Part shown: positions 21,822 through 29,748 of the stretch, one piece after another | Layout of the letters: each line of letters starts with the position of its first letter | How positions within the stretch are numbered: position 1 is the stretch's first letter | Assembly: GCF_013744875.1 (NCBI RefSeq) | Contig: NZ_CP059399.1 | Location: 3,534,001 to 3,598,000 of the forward strand | Direction of reading: 5' to 3' | From: Nocardia huaxiensis | Lineage (GTDB): Bacteria > Actinomycetota > Actinomycetes > Mycobacteriales > Mycobacteriaceae | DNA: 64,000 nt | The notes under the pieces: generated by a model | Database searches by the model: none | Seen by the model: only the letters and a program-made list of their open reading frames with translations | Told to the model about the DNA's origin: nothing | Position numbers and translations under genes: made by a program

Positions 21822-21869
21822 GCGGCCCGCCGGGCACCGAAGTGTCGCTTCGTCGCTGCCCCCACCCGC
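21822..21869 (+). other. Conserved covarying hairpin, copy 2
   Basis: Same fold as 19726-19773: GCGG/CCGC, GGGCA/TGCCC and GAAG/CTTC around a TGTCG loop. It ends 34 nt before ATG 21904. The GTCGC bulge strand between the two inner 3' arms is identical in both copies. Confidence 0.6.
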
Positions 21870-21903
21870 ATGGTGAATTCCGCATGCGTCTATGGGGTGG
21901 CGA

Positions 21904-23793
21904 ATGGTTCTTGTACGGGGTAGTGCCGAGTTCCTGCTGGCGGAGGCCAACACTGGTCGACTGACGCAACTGCTGGCTGACCAGGCGCTTTTCAAATGGG
22001 GCAAGAACGCCGGGACTTCCGAACAGCGTGCGTGGACCAACAGCTTGCCGGTCATGCTGAATGACATCGTCGATACGGGGCTCGGCAATGTCGAGGTGCT
22101 TATCGAATATGGCCTACCCCACAGCCCGAAGCGGGTCGATGCGGTGCTGTGCGGCGTGCATCCACGCACAGGGGCTCCGAGCTATGTCCTGGTCGAGCTG
22201 AAACAGTGGTCGAGGGTCGAAAGCGTGGCGGAGGATCTGGTCAGGATCCAGGGGTACCCGAGGCCGTCTTTGCATCCGGTCGAGCAGGTGCGGCGATACT
22301 GTGAGTACCTTGTGGATTCAACTCCGGCCCTTGCTGACCGGCCTGAAGTGGTGCACGGCATCGCGTACTTGCACAACGCACGATCGCGTATTGTCGCTGC
22401 GCTCGATCAGTACGAGCCCACTCCGTTCGGACTCATGTTCACCATGGACGACCGCGCACTGATGGCAAATCATCTGCGGGGCTTGCTGAACATCGGCGGG
22501 AGTCGCACCCACGCGCTCCAGGCCGCGGACGACTTCCTGCACTTCGAGCACGCTCCGACGAAGCCGTTGCTCGATCTGGCGGCGAAGGAGATTCAAGAGC
22601 GGGAGCAGTTCATTCTGCTCGATGAGCAGTGGATCGCCTACAAGCTGGTGATGCAAGCCCTCGAGCGTTCGCGCGCCGAGCACACTCGAACCGTCGTAAT
22701 CGTTTCGGGCGGACCAGGTTCGGGCAAGAGCGTGATTGCGCTTAGTCTGCTCGGCGAGTTGGCGCGACAAGGTCGGCGGGTCCACCACGCAACCGGATCG
22801 AGTGCCTTCACAAGGACCATGCGGAAGATTGCCGGCAGGCGGAATCCGCGAGTGCAGACCTTGTTCAAGTACTTCAACAACTACATGAGCTCCGCGCCGC
22901 GTGAACTGGATGTTCTGATTTGTGATGAGGCGCACCGGATTCGGGAAACCAGTGCCAACCGATTCACCAGTGCACAGCAGCGCGCATCGAGCCGGCGGCA
23001 GATCGACGAGCTCCTCGAAGTGGCCTCGGTTCCGGTATTTCTGCTGGATGAGAACCAGACTGTGCGTCCAGGGGAGATGGGCTCGCTTGCGGAGATCACC
23101 GCGGCAGCGGAGGCCGCCGATTGCAAGGTCGACGTGATTCCGTTGGACGGTCAGTTCCGTTGCGGTGGTTCGGATCTGTTCGATATTTGGGTCGAGCACC
23201 TGCTGGGCTTGAACCCCCTGCAACCGATCAGCTGGTCGGAACTGACCGAGGGTTCTGACGACAGGTTTCGCGTCACCAGCGCTGTGTCGCCGCAGGCACT
23301 TGAGTCGTGGCTTCTGTGCCAGCAGGAGCGTCAGGGCGGGACTGCTCGGATCGCAGCGGGCTACTGCTGGCCGTGGAGTGACCCCGAAGCTATTGAAGAC
23401 AGCAAGCGGCTGGTCGATGACATAAAGATCGGGGATTGGAAACGACCTTGGAACGCCAAGCCTGAGAAGCGAGTGCCTGATGCTCCTGAGTCCTACTACT
23501 GGGCGTCCGATGACCGTGGGTTTGGACAGGTCGGCTGTATCTATACCGCCCAGGGCTTCGAATACGACTGGGCTGGAGTAATTTTCGGCGAGGACTTCGT
23601 GCGTCGCGGCGACAAGTGGGTCGCGCGCAGGGGCCGTTCGCACGACCCCGCTGTACGAAAAGCATCCGAGAGCGAATTCGCGGCACTGATTTGCAACACC
23701 TACAAGGTATTGCTCACCCGGGGAATGCGCGGGACCTGTGTCTATTCGACTGACCCGGAGACGCAGGCATTTCTCGAGAAGATGACCGGTTGA
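21904..23793 (+). CDS. PD-(D/E)XK nuclease-DUF2075 helicase, tandem copy 2
   Basis: A 629-residue paralogue of the previous gene, similar along its whole length. The nuclease positions align exactly (D57, D79 in KRVDAVLCG, E98-L-K100). Helicase motifs are GGPGSGKS, CDEAHR, LDENQ, YTAQGFEYDW and LLTRGMRG. Divergence is concentrated in the linker after the nuclease (about 140-200) and in the region before the last motifs. That pattern suggests two versions with different specificity rather than a recent copy. The start is ATG 21904, not the in-frame ATG at 21892, by alignment with copy 1. Confidence 0.85.
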   Translation: MVLVRGSAEFLLAEANTGRLTQLLADQALFKWGKNAGTSEQRAWTNSLPVMLNDIVDTGLGNVEVLIEYGLPHSPKRVDAVLCGVHPRTGAPSYVLVELKQWSRVESVAEDLVRIQGYPRPSLHPVEQVRRYCEYLVDSTPALADRPEVVHGIAYLHNARSRIVAALDQYEPTPFGLMFTMDDRALMANHLRGLLNIGGSRTHALQAADDFLHFEHAPTKPLLDLAAKEIQEREQFILLDEQWIAYKLVMQALERSRAEHTRTVVIVSGGPGSGKSVIALSLLGELARQGRRVHHATGSSAFTRTMRKIAGRRNPRVQTLFKYFNNYMSSAPRELDVLICDEAHRIRETSANRFTSAQQRASSRRQIDELLEVASVPVFLLDENQTVRPGEMGSLAEITAAAEAADCKVDVIPLDGQFRCGGSDLFDIWVEHLLGLNPLQPISWSELTEGSDDRFRVTSAVSPQALESWLLCQQERQGGTARIAAGYCWPWSDPEAIEDSKRLVDDIKIGDWKRPWNAKPEKRVPDAPESYYWASDDRGFGQVGCIYTAQGFEYDWAGVIFGEDFVRRGDKWVARRGRSHDPAVRKASESEFAALICNTYKVLLTRGMRGTCVYSTDPETQAFLEKMTG

Positions 23794-23796
23794 TCC

Positions 23797-24150
23797 TCAG
23801 CGCAGCTCGGAATGCTTCACTGCTCGCCCGCGGGTGAGCGCTACAGGATACCGCTCCTCGTTGGAGCGCACCTTCGCTTCTGCTGCGGCGACCAGATCAA
23901 TCTGTAGTACGTCCGCGAGTCGCAGCAGATAGATGAAGACGTCGGCTAACTCTTCTTCCACTCGCGCCCGACCATGATCGTCGTTCGAAATGGCGGCGCT
24001 CTGCTCCGGCGTGAGCCACTGGAAGATCTCGGAGAGCTCGCCAACCTCACCCATTAGCGCCATCACCAGGTTCTTGGGGGTATGGAATTGATTCCAATCG
24101 CGCTCGGTCGCGAAGTCGGATATGAGCGCCTGCAAACGATCGATGGCCAT
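23797..24150 (-). CDS. MazG-like nucleotide pyrophosphohydrolase
   Basis: A 117-residue all-helical protein of the RS21-C6/MazG-like (dCTP pyrophosphatase) type. The metal-binding motif pair is visible: a GEVGELSE helix (about 31-38, the ExxE) and EEELADVFIYLLRLAD (about 65-80, the ExxD). Such enzymes hydrolyse (d)NTPs to the monophosphate and pyrophosphate and act as house-cleaning or nucleotide-depleting enzymes. It converges on the second nuclease-helicase gene, with only 3 nt between the stops. The ATG at 24150 lies inside the 3' part of the upstream ORF. Confidence 0.85.
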   Translation of the reverse strand: MAIDRLQALISDFATERDWNQFHTPKNLVMALMGEVGELSEIFQWLTPEQSAAISNDDHGRARVEEELADVFIYLLRLADVLQIDLVAAAEAKVRSNEERYPVALTRGRAVKHSELR

Positions 24151-24623
24151 GTGTCCTGTGTATCAGCTCGCAGGGCCGCGCACAGGTCGACGTGCCGACG
24201 TGCATCACACAATCCGAGATTCGATATCCGCAGTGTCGGATTATGTTGGGCGCCATTGCAAGCCACGCTCAACGAGCTCGAAGAGCAGTTCTCGGCCGAA
24301 ACGAGTTGGATCATTCGGCCATCGAGCTCCGGCTGACCTGCGACGTCGCGGAGGAACTCCGACACGGCAGCGATGTGCCGGTTCGGGGTGAAGGGGCGGG
24401 CGACCTCGATTGCTTGTTGCTGTGAACGTATTTCGGCTTGGCGGATGGTGTCCACAAGAAGCCGTCCGAGCCTTGCCTCGCCGAGCCGCAGTGCCTGCGG
24501 GGTCAGACGGATGTCCTGGACCCGGCCCTGTGTGTCGGTGGTGACGCTGAGTTCGTGCGCGCGCGACGGGGTGACTACTCGGACTTGCGCCAGAGCATCT
24601 TTCAGTCGGTCATCGTTCACCAC
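24063..24623 (-). CDS. YbaB/EbfC-like protein, 3' part doubtful
   Basis: The first 115 or so residues contain SVTTDTQGRVQDIRLTPQAL and LGRLLVDTIRQAE, the strand-helix core of YbaB/EbfC-type DNA-binding proteins as seen in many actinobacterial secretion-linked genes. The remaining residues (after about 120, Ser-, Cys- and Arg-rich) look out of frame and overlap the MazG-like gene by 88 nt, so a frameshift or premature fusion of frames is likely. The start is GTG 24623 or 24620, overlapping the end of the upstream gene, so the two are coupled. Confidence 0.55.
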   Translation of the reverse strand: MVNDDRLKDALAQVRVVTPSRAHELSVTTDTQGRVQDIRLTPQALRLGEARLGRLLVDTIRQAEIRSQQQAIEVARPFTPNRHIAAVSEFLRDVAGQPELDGRMIQLVSAENCSSSSLSVACNGAQHNPTLRISNLGLCDARRHVDLCAALRADTQDTWPSIVCRRSYPTSRPSAIGINSIPPRTW

Positions 24624-25239
24624 CGCCTTCAGCGGAGGTCGATTGCTCGAGGACGGTGATGGTGCTCGGATCGAGCGATGAGGCGGACAGGATTTCTTGG
24701 ATCACTGCCTGTGGCGCCACGTCTGTGTTCAGCGCGACGACGGCGGTCCCCGAACGATCAGCCCATCCCGGCCAGATGAAGGCTACTTCCGCGCCGGATC
24801 GCAAACGGGCGAGGAGCATCTCGCGGTTGTAGCCCGGCGGGCGGCGGAGCATCTTGCGCAGCGGGCCTTGAATGGCAGGCCAGGCCACGTCGATTCGGGC
24901 GATGGGTGGGACGTCGACGAACTCGGTCCATCGGGACAAGGGGAGTTCTCGGAGAGCGGGGTCGGGCCACGGGCGCAGGTCGTCGAGTTCGGTGAGAACA
25001 CGGGTCAGGAAGCCTTGGATGTCCGTTTGGGTGAACTTGGTCTGCACCACGGGATCGAGGTCTTCGCCGGAGGCCAGGGCGTCGGACAAGGCGCGGTACT
25101 CATCATCGACGGTCAAGTCCCACAATGGTTCTCGCGCCAATGTCGCCGCGGTGCGGCCGACTTCGTCGGGCCCCAGCCGCTCGGCGAACTGGATGCCGTA
25201 CAGCACGGCGTTGACGACAGCGCGCCAATTGTCGGTCAT
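24610..25239 (-). CDS. Hypothetical protein, coupled to YbaB-like gene
   Basis: A 209-residue soluble acidic protein. ATG 25239 is chosen (AAGGGA upstream); the 75 residues added by the longer ORF are basic and non-native. The N-terminal half is helical (WRAVVNAVLYGIQFAERLG and a DDEYRALSDALA helix) and the C-terminal half alternates strands (IARIDVAWPAI, EVAFIWPGWAD). No known motif is seen. It overlaps the YbaB-like start by 14 nt and lies 17 nt after a truncated reading frame, so these are probably parts of one decaying operon. Confidence 0.6.
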   Translation of the reverse strand: MTDNWRAVVNAVLYGIQFAERLGPDEVGRTAATLAREPLWDLTVDDEYRALSDALASGEDLDPVVQTKFTQTDIQGFLTRVLTELDDLRPWPDPALRELPLSRWTEFVDVPPIARIDVAWPAIQGPLRKMLRRPPGYNREMLLARLRSGAEVAFIWPGWADRSGTAVVALNTDVAPQAVIQEILSASSLDPSTITVLEQSTSAEGGGER

Positions 25240-25256
25240 GGCAGTCCCTTCTCGTG

Positions 25257-25440
25257 TCAGTTCGGTGCCAGCAGGGAGATCGGGCTCGGGTCGATCTTCA
25301 AGCCCTGGCTTCTCAACTGGTCTATGACCTGGTTGGAGAATGCCTGCGCGGGACGGTAGTGGCCGTTCGCGTCGGTGATCAAACGTAGTTCGCCGTTCAG
25401 CACATGCGGTTGGCCCGCGCCGGCGACGGGAGCTCCGGAA
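25257..25440 (-). pseudogene. C-terminal fragment of an unknown, possibly secreted-toxin-type protein
   Basis: Reading the minus strand to a stop at 25257-25259 gives GELRLITDANGHYRPAQAF and NQVIDQLRSQGLKID. It looks like a native C-terminus (a strand, a GHYRP turn and a helix) but has no start; upstream the frame runs into a terminator hairpin. It resembles tails I associate with large secreted actinobacterial proteins, but I cannot name the family. Confidence 0.45.
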
Positions 25441-25448
25441 CGAGAACG

Positions 25449-25486
25449 CCGAGCCGGGCCGCATCGTGGGATGCGACCCGGCTCGG
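25449..25486 (-). terminator. Hairpin terminator
   Basis: Arms CCGAGCCGGG and CCCGGCTCGG with inner pairs CGCAT/ATGCG, lying 18 nt after the stop of the MmpS-like fragment. Confidence 0.7.
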
Positions 25487-25503
25487 TCGTTGTGCGGGAA
25501 GGG

Positions 25504-25587
25504 CTACGCGGTGCAGACGGTTGTCGCGCACTGCCTCTTGGTGGATTCCTCGGCCTTGATGACCCCGTCGACGGTGATGCGGCAGGG
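25504..25587 (-). pseudogene. C-terminal fragment of an MmpS-like protein
   Basis: Directly after the stop of the DUF4352 gene, and in the same frame, the sequence reads CRITVDGVIKAEESTK and then RQCATTVCTA before a stop. CxITVDG...A.C is the typical end of MmpS/transport-accessory proteins. There is no start or N-terminus, so this is a leftover of a deleted gene sharing the terminator. Confidence 0.55.
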
Positions 25588-26235
25588 TTAGTGGAGGGAG
25601 ACCTTGACGCCGCCGGAGAACATCGAGTCGTGGAGCATGATGTAGTCGGGCTGGGAGTCGGCGGGGAGGTCGAAGACGATCTGGGCGGTGATGGTGTTGC
25701 CGGGGTTGAGGTCGGCGTAGAGGCTGGTGTCGGCCTGGAGGTTCATGCCCGCCGAGGCGTCGTTGCTGAACTTGCGGTTCTTGGTGTCGAAGACGTACTG
25801 GTTGCCGGGGGAGAAGCCGTAGGGCTTGTCGGAGGTGTTGGTGATCGTGAGGGAGACGATGGTGTAGGCGCCCTGGGCCTTCTTGGCGAGGTAGGGGTTG
25901 TCGCCTACTTCGGGGATGCCGGACTGGATTTCGGTTACCACGAATTCGAACTTGCCGTCGCGGACGGGGGTGTTGAGGCCGGGGATGGGCTTGGTGGCGG
26001 GGGATTCCTTGGCGGGGGAATCGGTTGCGGGGGAGCCGGTTTCGGAGGTGGTGCCCTTGGATGCGGGGTCGGACTTGCTGATCAGGGCCGTGCAGCCGCC
26101 GCAGAGCACGATGATGGCGGCGAAGGCGATCAGGATGATCTTGAGGGCGTTGGACTTCTTGGGCGGGGCGGGCGGCAGGTACTGGGGCGGGACGGGGGGC
26201 GTCGGGTAGTTCTGGGGGCCGGGCTGGTAGGTCAT
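25588..26235 (-). CDS. Membrane-anchored DUF4352 protein
   Basis: A 215-residue protein. It has a short Pro/Gln/Tyr-rich cytosolic start, one membrane helix (about 30-50, IILIAFAAIIVLCGG), a Ser/Thr/Pro linker (55-85) and an extracellular immunoglobulin-like domain (about 90-215) with TIVSLTITNTSDKPYGF, QYVFDT and ITAQIVFDLPADSQPDYI. That domain matches DUF4352, common in actinobacterial surface lipoproteins and secretion-linked proteins. ATG 26235 has AAAGGA upstream; the longer ORF is non-native. Confidence 0.8.
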   Translation of the reverse strand: MTYQPGPQNYPTPPVPPQYLPPAPPKKSNALKIILIAFAAIIVLCGGCTALISKSDPASKGTTSETGSPATDSPAKESPATKPIPGLNTPVRDGKFEFVVTEIQSGIPEVGDNPYLAKKAQGAYTIVSLTITNTSDKPYGFSPGNQYVFDTKNRKFSNDASAGMNLQADTSLYADLNPGNTITAQIVFDLPADSQPDYIMLHDSMFSGGVKVSLH

Positions 26236-26278
26236 GGGGTTCCTTTGGGGTGGAGCGGATTTGGGCGTGGCTGGGTGG

Positions 26279-26301
26279 GCGGCCCGCTGGTGGCGGGCCG
26301 C
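26279..26301 (-). terminator. Hairpin terminator of the DUF732 gene
   Basis: GCGGCCCGC and GCGGGCCGC with a TGGTG loop, 17 nt beyond the stop of the small secreted protein. Confidence 0.7.
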
Positions 26302-26318
26302 CTGGGTGATGGGGTGGG

Positions 26319-26678
26319 TCAGAGGTCGTACTGGGGGCAGTAGGCGAGGATCGCGGCGTTGAGGAAGGTGTAGGGGTACTTCAGGGTGTCGCGGGAGTCC
26401 TCGGCGAGCTTGATGTGGTTGGCGGCCGAGTTGCCGTGGGCGTCGAGCCAGCGGCACTGGGACTGGGCCAGGCGGATGGCGGAATCCTGGACGCTGCAGC
26501 TCTTTTCGTCGTAGTTGGACTTCTTCAGGAAGAGCTGGTCGGCGTTGCTGCGGGGGTTGCAGGAGGTGCCGGAGGAGCCGCCGGACGAGCCGGTGTTGGG
26601 GGCCGCGAGGGCGGTGGGGGCGGTGGCGGTGAGGGCTGCGGTGGCGGCGAGGGCGAGCAGGGTTGCGGTGGTGCGCAT
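26319..26678 (-). CDS. Small secreted protein, DUF732-like
   Basis: A 119-residue exported protein. Signal peptide with an n-region MRTT, a hydrophobic core ATLLALAATAALT and a likely cleavage after ALA (about 25-26), followed by a Gly/Ser-rich spacer. The mature helical part has three to four cysteines (CNPRS, KSCSV, SQCRWL, AYCPQY), a spacing typical of DUF732 proteins secreted by mycobacteria and nocardiae. Function unknown. Confidence 0.8.
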   Translation of the reverse strand: MRTTATLLALAATAALTATAPTALAAPNTGSSGGSSGTSCNPRSNADQLFLKKSNYDEKSCSVQDSAIRLAQSQCRWLDAHGNSAANHIKLAEDSRDTLKYPYTFLNAAILAYCPQYDL

Positions 26679-26847
26679 GGGTTTCCTTGTCGTGCAGTGG
26701 GCGTGCTGGATCGCGGCGGCACCTGTGGTGCGTGCGCCGTGGGGAGGTTGGGAGCCGGGGGTGATATCGGCCCGGCGGATGGTGGTTTGTTGATCCGCAC
26801 TGTCGTGCCGGTCGATGCAAAACCGTACGAGTCGTTGAAAGCATTGT

Positions 26848-26867
26848 CAATCGAGATATCGAGATTG
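26848..26867 (+). promoter_or_regulatory. Tandem ATCGAGAT repeat before the methylase
   Basis: ATCGAGAT occurs twice back to back (26850-26865), bracketed by CAATC and GATTG, 53 nt before the methylase ATG in an AT-rich patch. It could be a regulator's operator; the methylase has its own N-terminal helix-turn-helix and might bind here. Confidence 0.35.
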
Positions 26868-26919
26868 ATTTTTGCTCACCTATCGATCATGGTGGGGGGA
26901 CGTATACGAGAGGAGGGGT

Positions 26920-28938
26920 ATGTCCAACCCCGCGTCAACGGTCAGCGCCGCGGAGATCTCCCGGCTCGCCGGCGTCACGCGCGCCACGGTGAGCAACTGG
27001 CGGCGGAGGCACTCCGACTTTCCCAAGCCGATCGAACCGGATGAGAGTCGTCCCCGGTTCGACCTTCGTGAAGTGCAGGAATGGCTGGCGGGGCACGGGT
27101 TCGAGGCGGCGGATTCGCCGACCAGCGAATTGCGGACGCTGGTGCGTTTGCGGGCCACGCCCGAGGCGGTCGCGCGGTTCATGGCGACGCTGCGGCGCGT
27201 CGATGACGAGTGGATCGTCGCGCCGGGCAAGGGCGGTGATGCGGAATTCGCTGCGGCCGCGACGCAGGTGATGGAGCGGTCGGCGGTCGCGGATGGTGCT
27301 CGCGCCGCTGTCGACGCACTGGCCGAGCGTGCGCTGGAGGACAGCGCGGCGTCGGGTGTGTACATCACCCCCGAGCGTCTGGCGGGTCTCATGGCGGCGC
27401 TGTTGGGCTCCCCGGGATCGCTCGAGCTGCACAGTGTGCTCGACCCCGCCTGCGGTAGCGGTTCACTGCTGCTCGCGGCGGCCGAGAACGGCGCCGACGA
27501 GTTGTACGGGCAGGATCTGCTGCCGGTGCAGGCGCAGCGCACGCGATTGCTGTTGGAAGCCGATACGACGGCCCGGCTCGTCATGAGCTCGGGGGATTCC
27601 CTCGGCGCGGACGCCTTCCCTGATCTGCAAGCCGATGCTGTGCTCTGCAATCCGCCCTACGGTCAACGTGATTGGGGCTCAGCGGAATTGGCGATGGATA
27701 CCCGATGGATATTCGGCACGCCACCGCGCGGGGAGCCGGAACTGGCCTGGGTGCAGCACGCTGTGGCGCATCTGCGGCCGGGTGGCACGGCGGTGCTGCT
27801 ACTTCCGCCTGCCGTGGCCACCCGGCCCTCCGGCCGCAAGATTCGCGCGAATCTGGCACGGCGCGGGGCACTTCGAGCCGTTATCGGTTTGGCTCCGGGT
27901 GCGGCGCCGCCATGGCATGTCGGTCTGCAGATGTGGGTGCTGCGGAATCCGCAACCGGGCGCTCCGGTTTCGGAGCATCTGTTGTTCGTCGACACGACCG
28001 CTCTCCCGGCGGGTGGCGACGGTGAGGATCGCATCGATTGGGATGCGGTGACGGCCGCGGTCACCCGGGCCTGGCGGGCCTTCGACAGCGAGAACCCTGA
28101 AACCGCAATTCGATCCGGAGTGGCCGCGGTGGTGCGCGTGGTCGAGATTCTCGACGACGATGTGGACCTCACCCCCGCGCAGTATGTCCGCTCATCATTG
28201 GATTCCGGAGCGGTTTCCGGTCAGGTCGACCACGCCATAGCGCGACTCTCCAGTGCCGCACAGGAATTGACGGCCGCGACCGGAGCATTGACGGGCTGGG
28301 CGGAATCGGCCGGTCAATCCTGGCGGTTCGTCACGATCGCCGACCTGCAGAATCACGGTCAGCTGCAGTGGATTCGGAATTCGCCACCGGCTTCGGAGAA
28401 ACCCGCACCGGATGATCAACGCAGAGTTCTCACCGCGCCCGATGTGGCGACCGGCAGCCCGGCGTCGGGAACCATGAGTACGTCCGCGCCGGCGACGGTC
28501 GAAGAGATTCGCATCGGCGACGTACTGATTCCCGCGGTGCGCAGCGATCGCACCGGAGGCCGCAGCGCGCGGGTGGCCGAACCGGAGGATGCGGGCGCGA
28601 TCATCGGCCCGCATGTGCACGCCTTGCGCGCCGATCGTGACCGGCTCGACCCCTGGTTTCTTGCCGGATTCCTCACCGGCGCCGAAAATGTTTCCGCGAC
28701 AAGGACATCCACGGTCCGATTCGACCCGAGCCGATTGCGGATCCCGGTGCTCTCCCTCGCCGAACAGCAACGGTACGGGGAGATTTTCCGGCTCCTGTTC
28801 CAATTGCGCACGGCTGCCCGCCGTGCCACCTATGCGGCGGAGAATGCGGCGGAATTGGTGACGACCGGCCTTACCGCCGGTGCGCTCGCGCCCGAAGCCG
28901 ACGAAGCGAAAGAGCGACTGTGGAGCACACGGAAATGA
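26920..28938 (+). CDS. N6-adenine DNA methylase with N-terminal HTH and C-terminal specificity-like region
   Basis: A 672-residue protein. Residues about 7-35 form a helix-turn-helix (EISRLAGVTRATVSNWRRR). A type I HsdM-like domain follows: DPACGSGSLL (about 176-185, SAM binding) and the catalytic NPPY (about 244-247). The C-terminus has IPVLSLAEQQRYGEIF, the PLxEQ motif plus helix of HsdS specificity subunits. So methylase and target recognition are joined, with no HsdR restriction subunit nearby. The start is ATG 26920 after AGGAGGG. The next gene encodes another HsdS-like tail. Confidence 0.85.
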   Translation: MSNPASTVSAAEISRLAGVTRATVSNWRRRHSDFPKPIEPDESRPRFDLREVQEWLAGHGFEAADSPTSELRTLVRLRATPEAVARFMATLRRVDDEWIVAPGKGGDAEFAAAATQVMERSAVADGARAAVDALAERALEDSAASGVYITPERLAGLMAALLGSPGSLELHSVLDPACGSGSLLLAAAENGADELYGQDLLPVQAQRTRLLLEADTTARLVMSSGDSLGADAFPDLQADAVLCNPPYGQRDWGSAELAMDTRWIFGTPPRGEPELAWVQHAVAHLRPGGTAVLLLPPAVATRPSGRKIRANLARRGALRAVIGLAPGAAPPWHVGLQMWVLRNPQPGAPVSEHLLFVDTTALPAGGDGEDRIDWDAVTAAVTRAWRAFDSENPETAIRSGVAAVVRVVEILDDDVDLTPAQYVRSSLDSGAVSGQVDHAIARLSSAAQELTAATGALTGWAESAGQSWRFVTIADLQNHGQLQWIRNSPPASEKPAPDDQRRVLTAPDVATGSPASGTMSTSAPATVEEIRIGDVLIPAVRSDRTGGRSARVAEPEDAGAIIGPHVHALRADRDRLDPWFLAGFLTGAENVSATRTSTVRFDPSRLRIPVLSLAEQQRYGEIFRLLFQLRTAARRATYAAENAAELVTTGLTAGALAPEADEAKERLWSTRK

Positions 28939-29041
28939 CGGAATTCCGTTCGGCCGGTCCGTCCGGCCTCCGACTGCTACCGTTGCCGCTGACCGCAGAA
29001 AGTATGCGAGTGTTGATCTTGGGGGGAGACCGCGGATTGTG

Positions 29042-29707
29042 ATGCGGGATACTGCTGACCACAGAGGATTTCGCGGTCCATTGGACGAATACCCCAAGCT
29101 GTGTGCCGATCTGCTCGAACACGTCTGGACAGTTCCCGAGCTCCACGCGAATTCCGCTGTACCGGAAGCGGTCTCGCTGGAGGAATTGATCGACGCCGAG
29201 GCGGTGACTCTGCTCGAGTCGCCGCTCGCCGTCATCTCCACCGAAGGCGATACACCGATGCTGACGGCGAAGGATGTCCGCCTGGGCCGTGCGCCCTCGC
29301 GGTGGGGTGCGGCCCGGACCGACGGCTCGGTGCTCGTCCGGACGGGTGACATCGCTGTCGTCACCGGTACCGATCCGGCTGCCCGCGTGTGCGTCGACGA
29401 CGGAATGCTATTGGGGCCCACCGTGCAATTGGTGCGCACCAACCCCCGCGCGATCGACCCGCAGTTCCTGGCCGGTGTGCTGCGGGCCGCGGTCGACGCC
29501 GCAGCGGGAACCCTGGTCGACCTCTACCAGGTTCAAGTACCCCGTCTCCCGCTAGCCGAACAACGCCGCTACGGAACAGCATTCGAGCAGCTGGTCGCCC
29601 TCGAATCCGCCTGGGAACAACAGCGCGCGAGCGTCGGGCGGCTGGTGCGTCTCGGCTTCGGCGGGCTCGCGCAGGGGCGGCTGCGACCGGCCGTCTCCGC
29701 CGAGTAG
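29042..29707 (+). CDS. HsdS-like specificity protein
   Basis: A 221-residue protein. The middle resembles a target-recognition domain (LTAKDVRLGR, VLVRTGDIAVVTGTDP) and the C-terminus has VPRLPLAEQRRYGTAFEQLVALE, then a long helix, again the PLxEQ motif of type I specificity subunits. One target-recognition domain plus one helix is half an HsdS, as in systems where two half subunits assemble. It starts at ATG 29042 (GTG 29039 possible), 103 nt after the methylase. Confidence 0.65.
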   Translation: MRDTADHRGFRGPLDEYPKLCADLLEHVWTVPELHANSAVPEAVSLEELIDAEAVTLLESPLAVISTEGDTPMLTAKDVRLGRAPSRWGAARTDGSVLVRTGDIAVVTGTDPAARVCVDDGMLLGPTVQLVRTNPRAIDPQFLAGVLRAAVDAAAGTLVDLYQVQVPRLPLAEQRRYGTAFEQLVALESAWEQQRASVGRLVRLGFGGLAQGRLRPAVSAE

Positions 29708-29748
29708 GTTGGCATGTCAGCTTTTCTGGACTCACGGAGGTAGGGGCG

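Noticed and set aside
28195..29442. 415-codon minus-strand ORF across the methylase end
   Set aside because: It overlaps two supported plus-strand genes and has no protein-like pattern.
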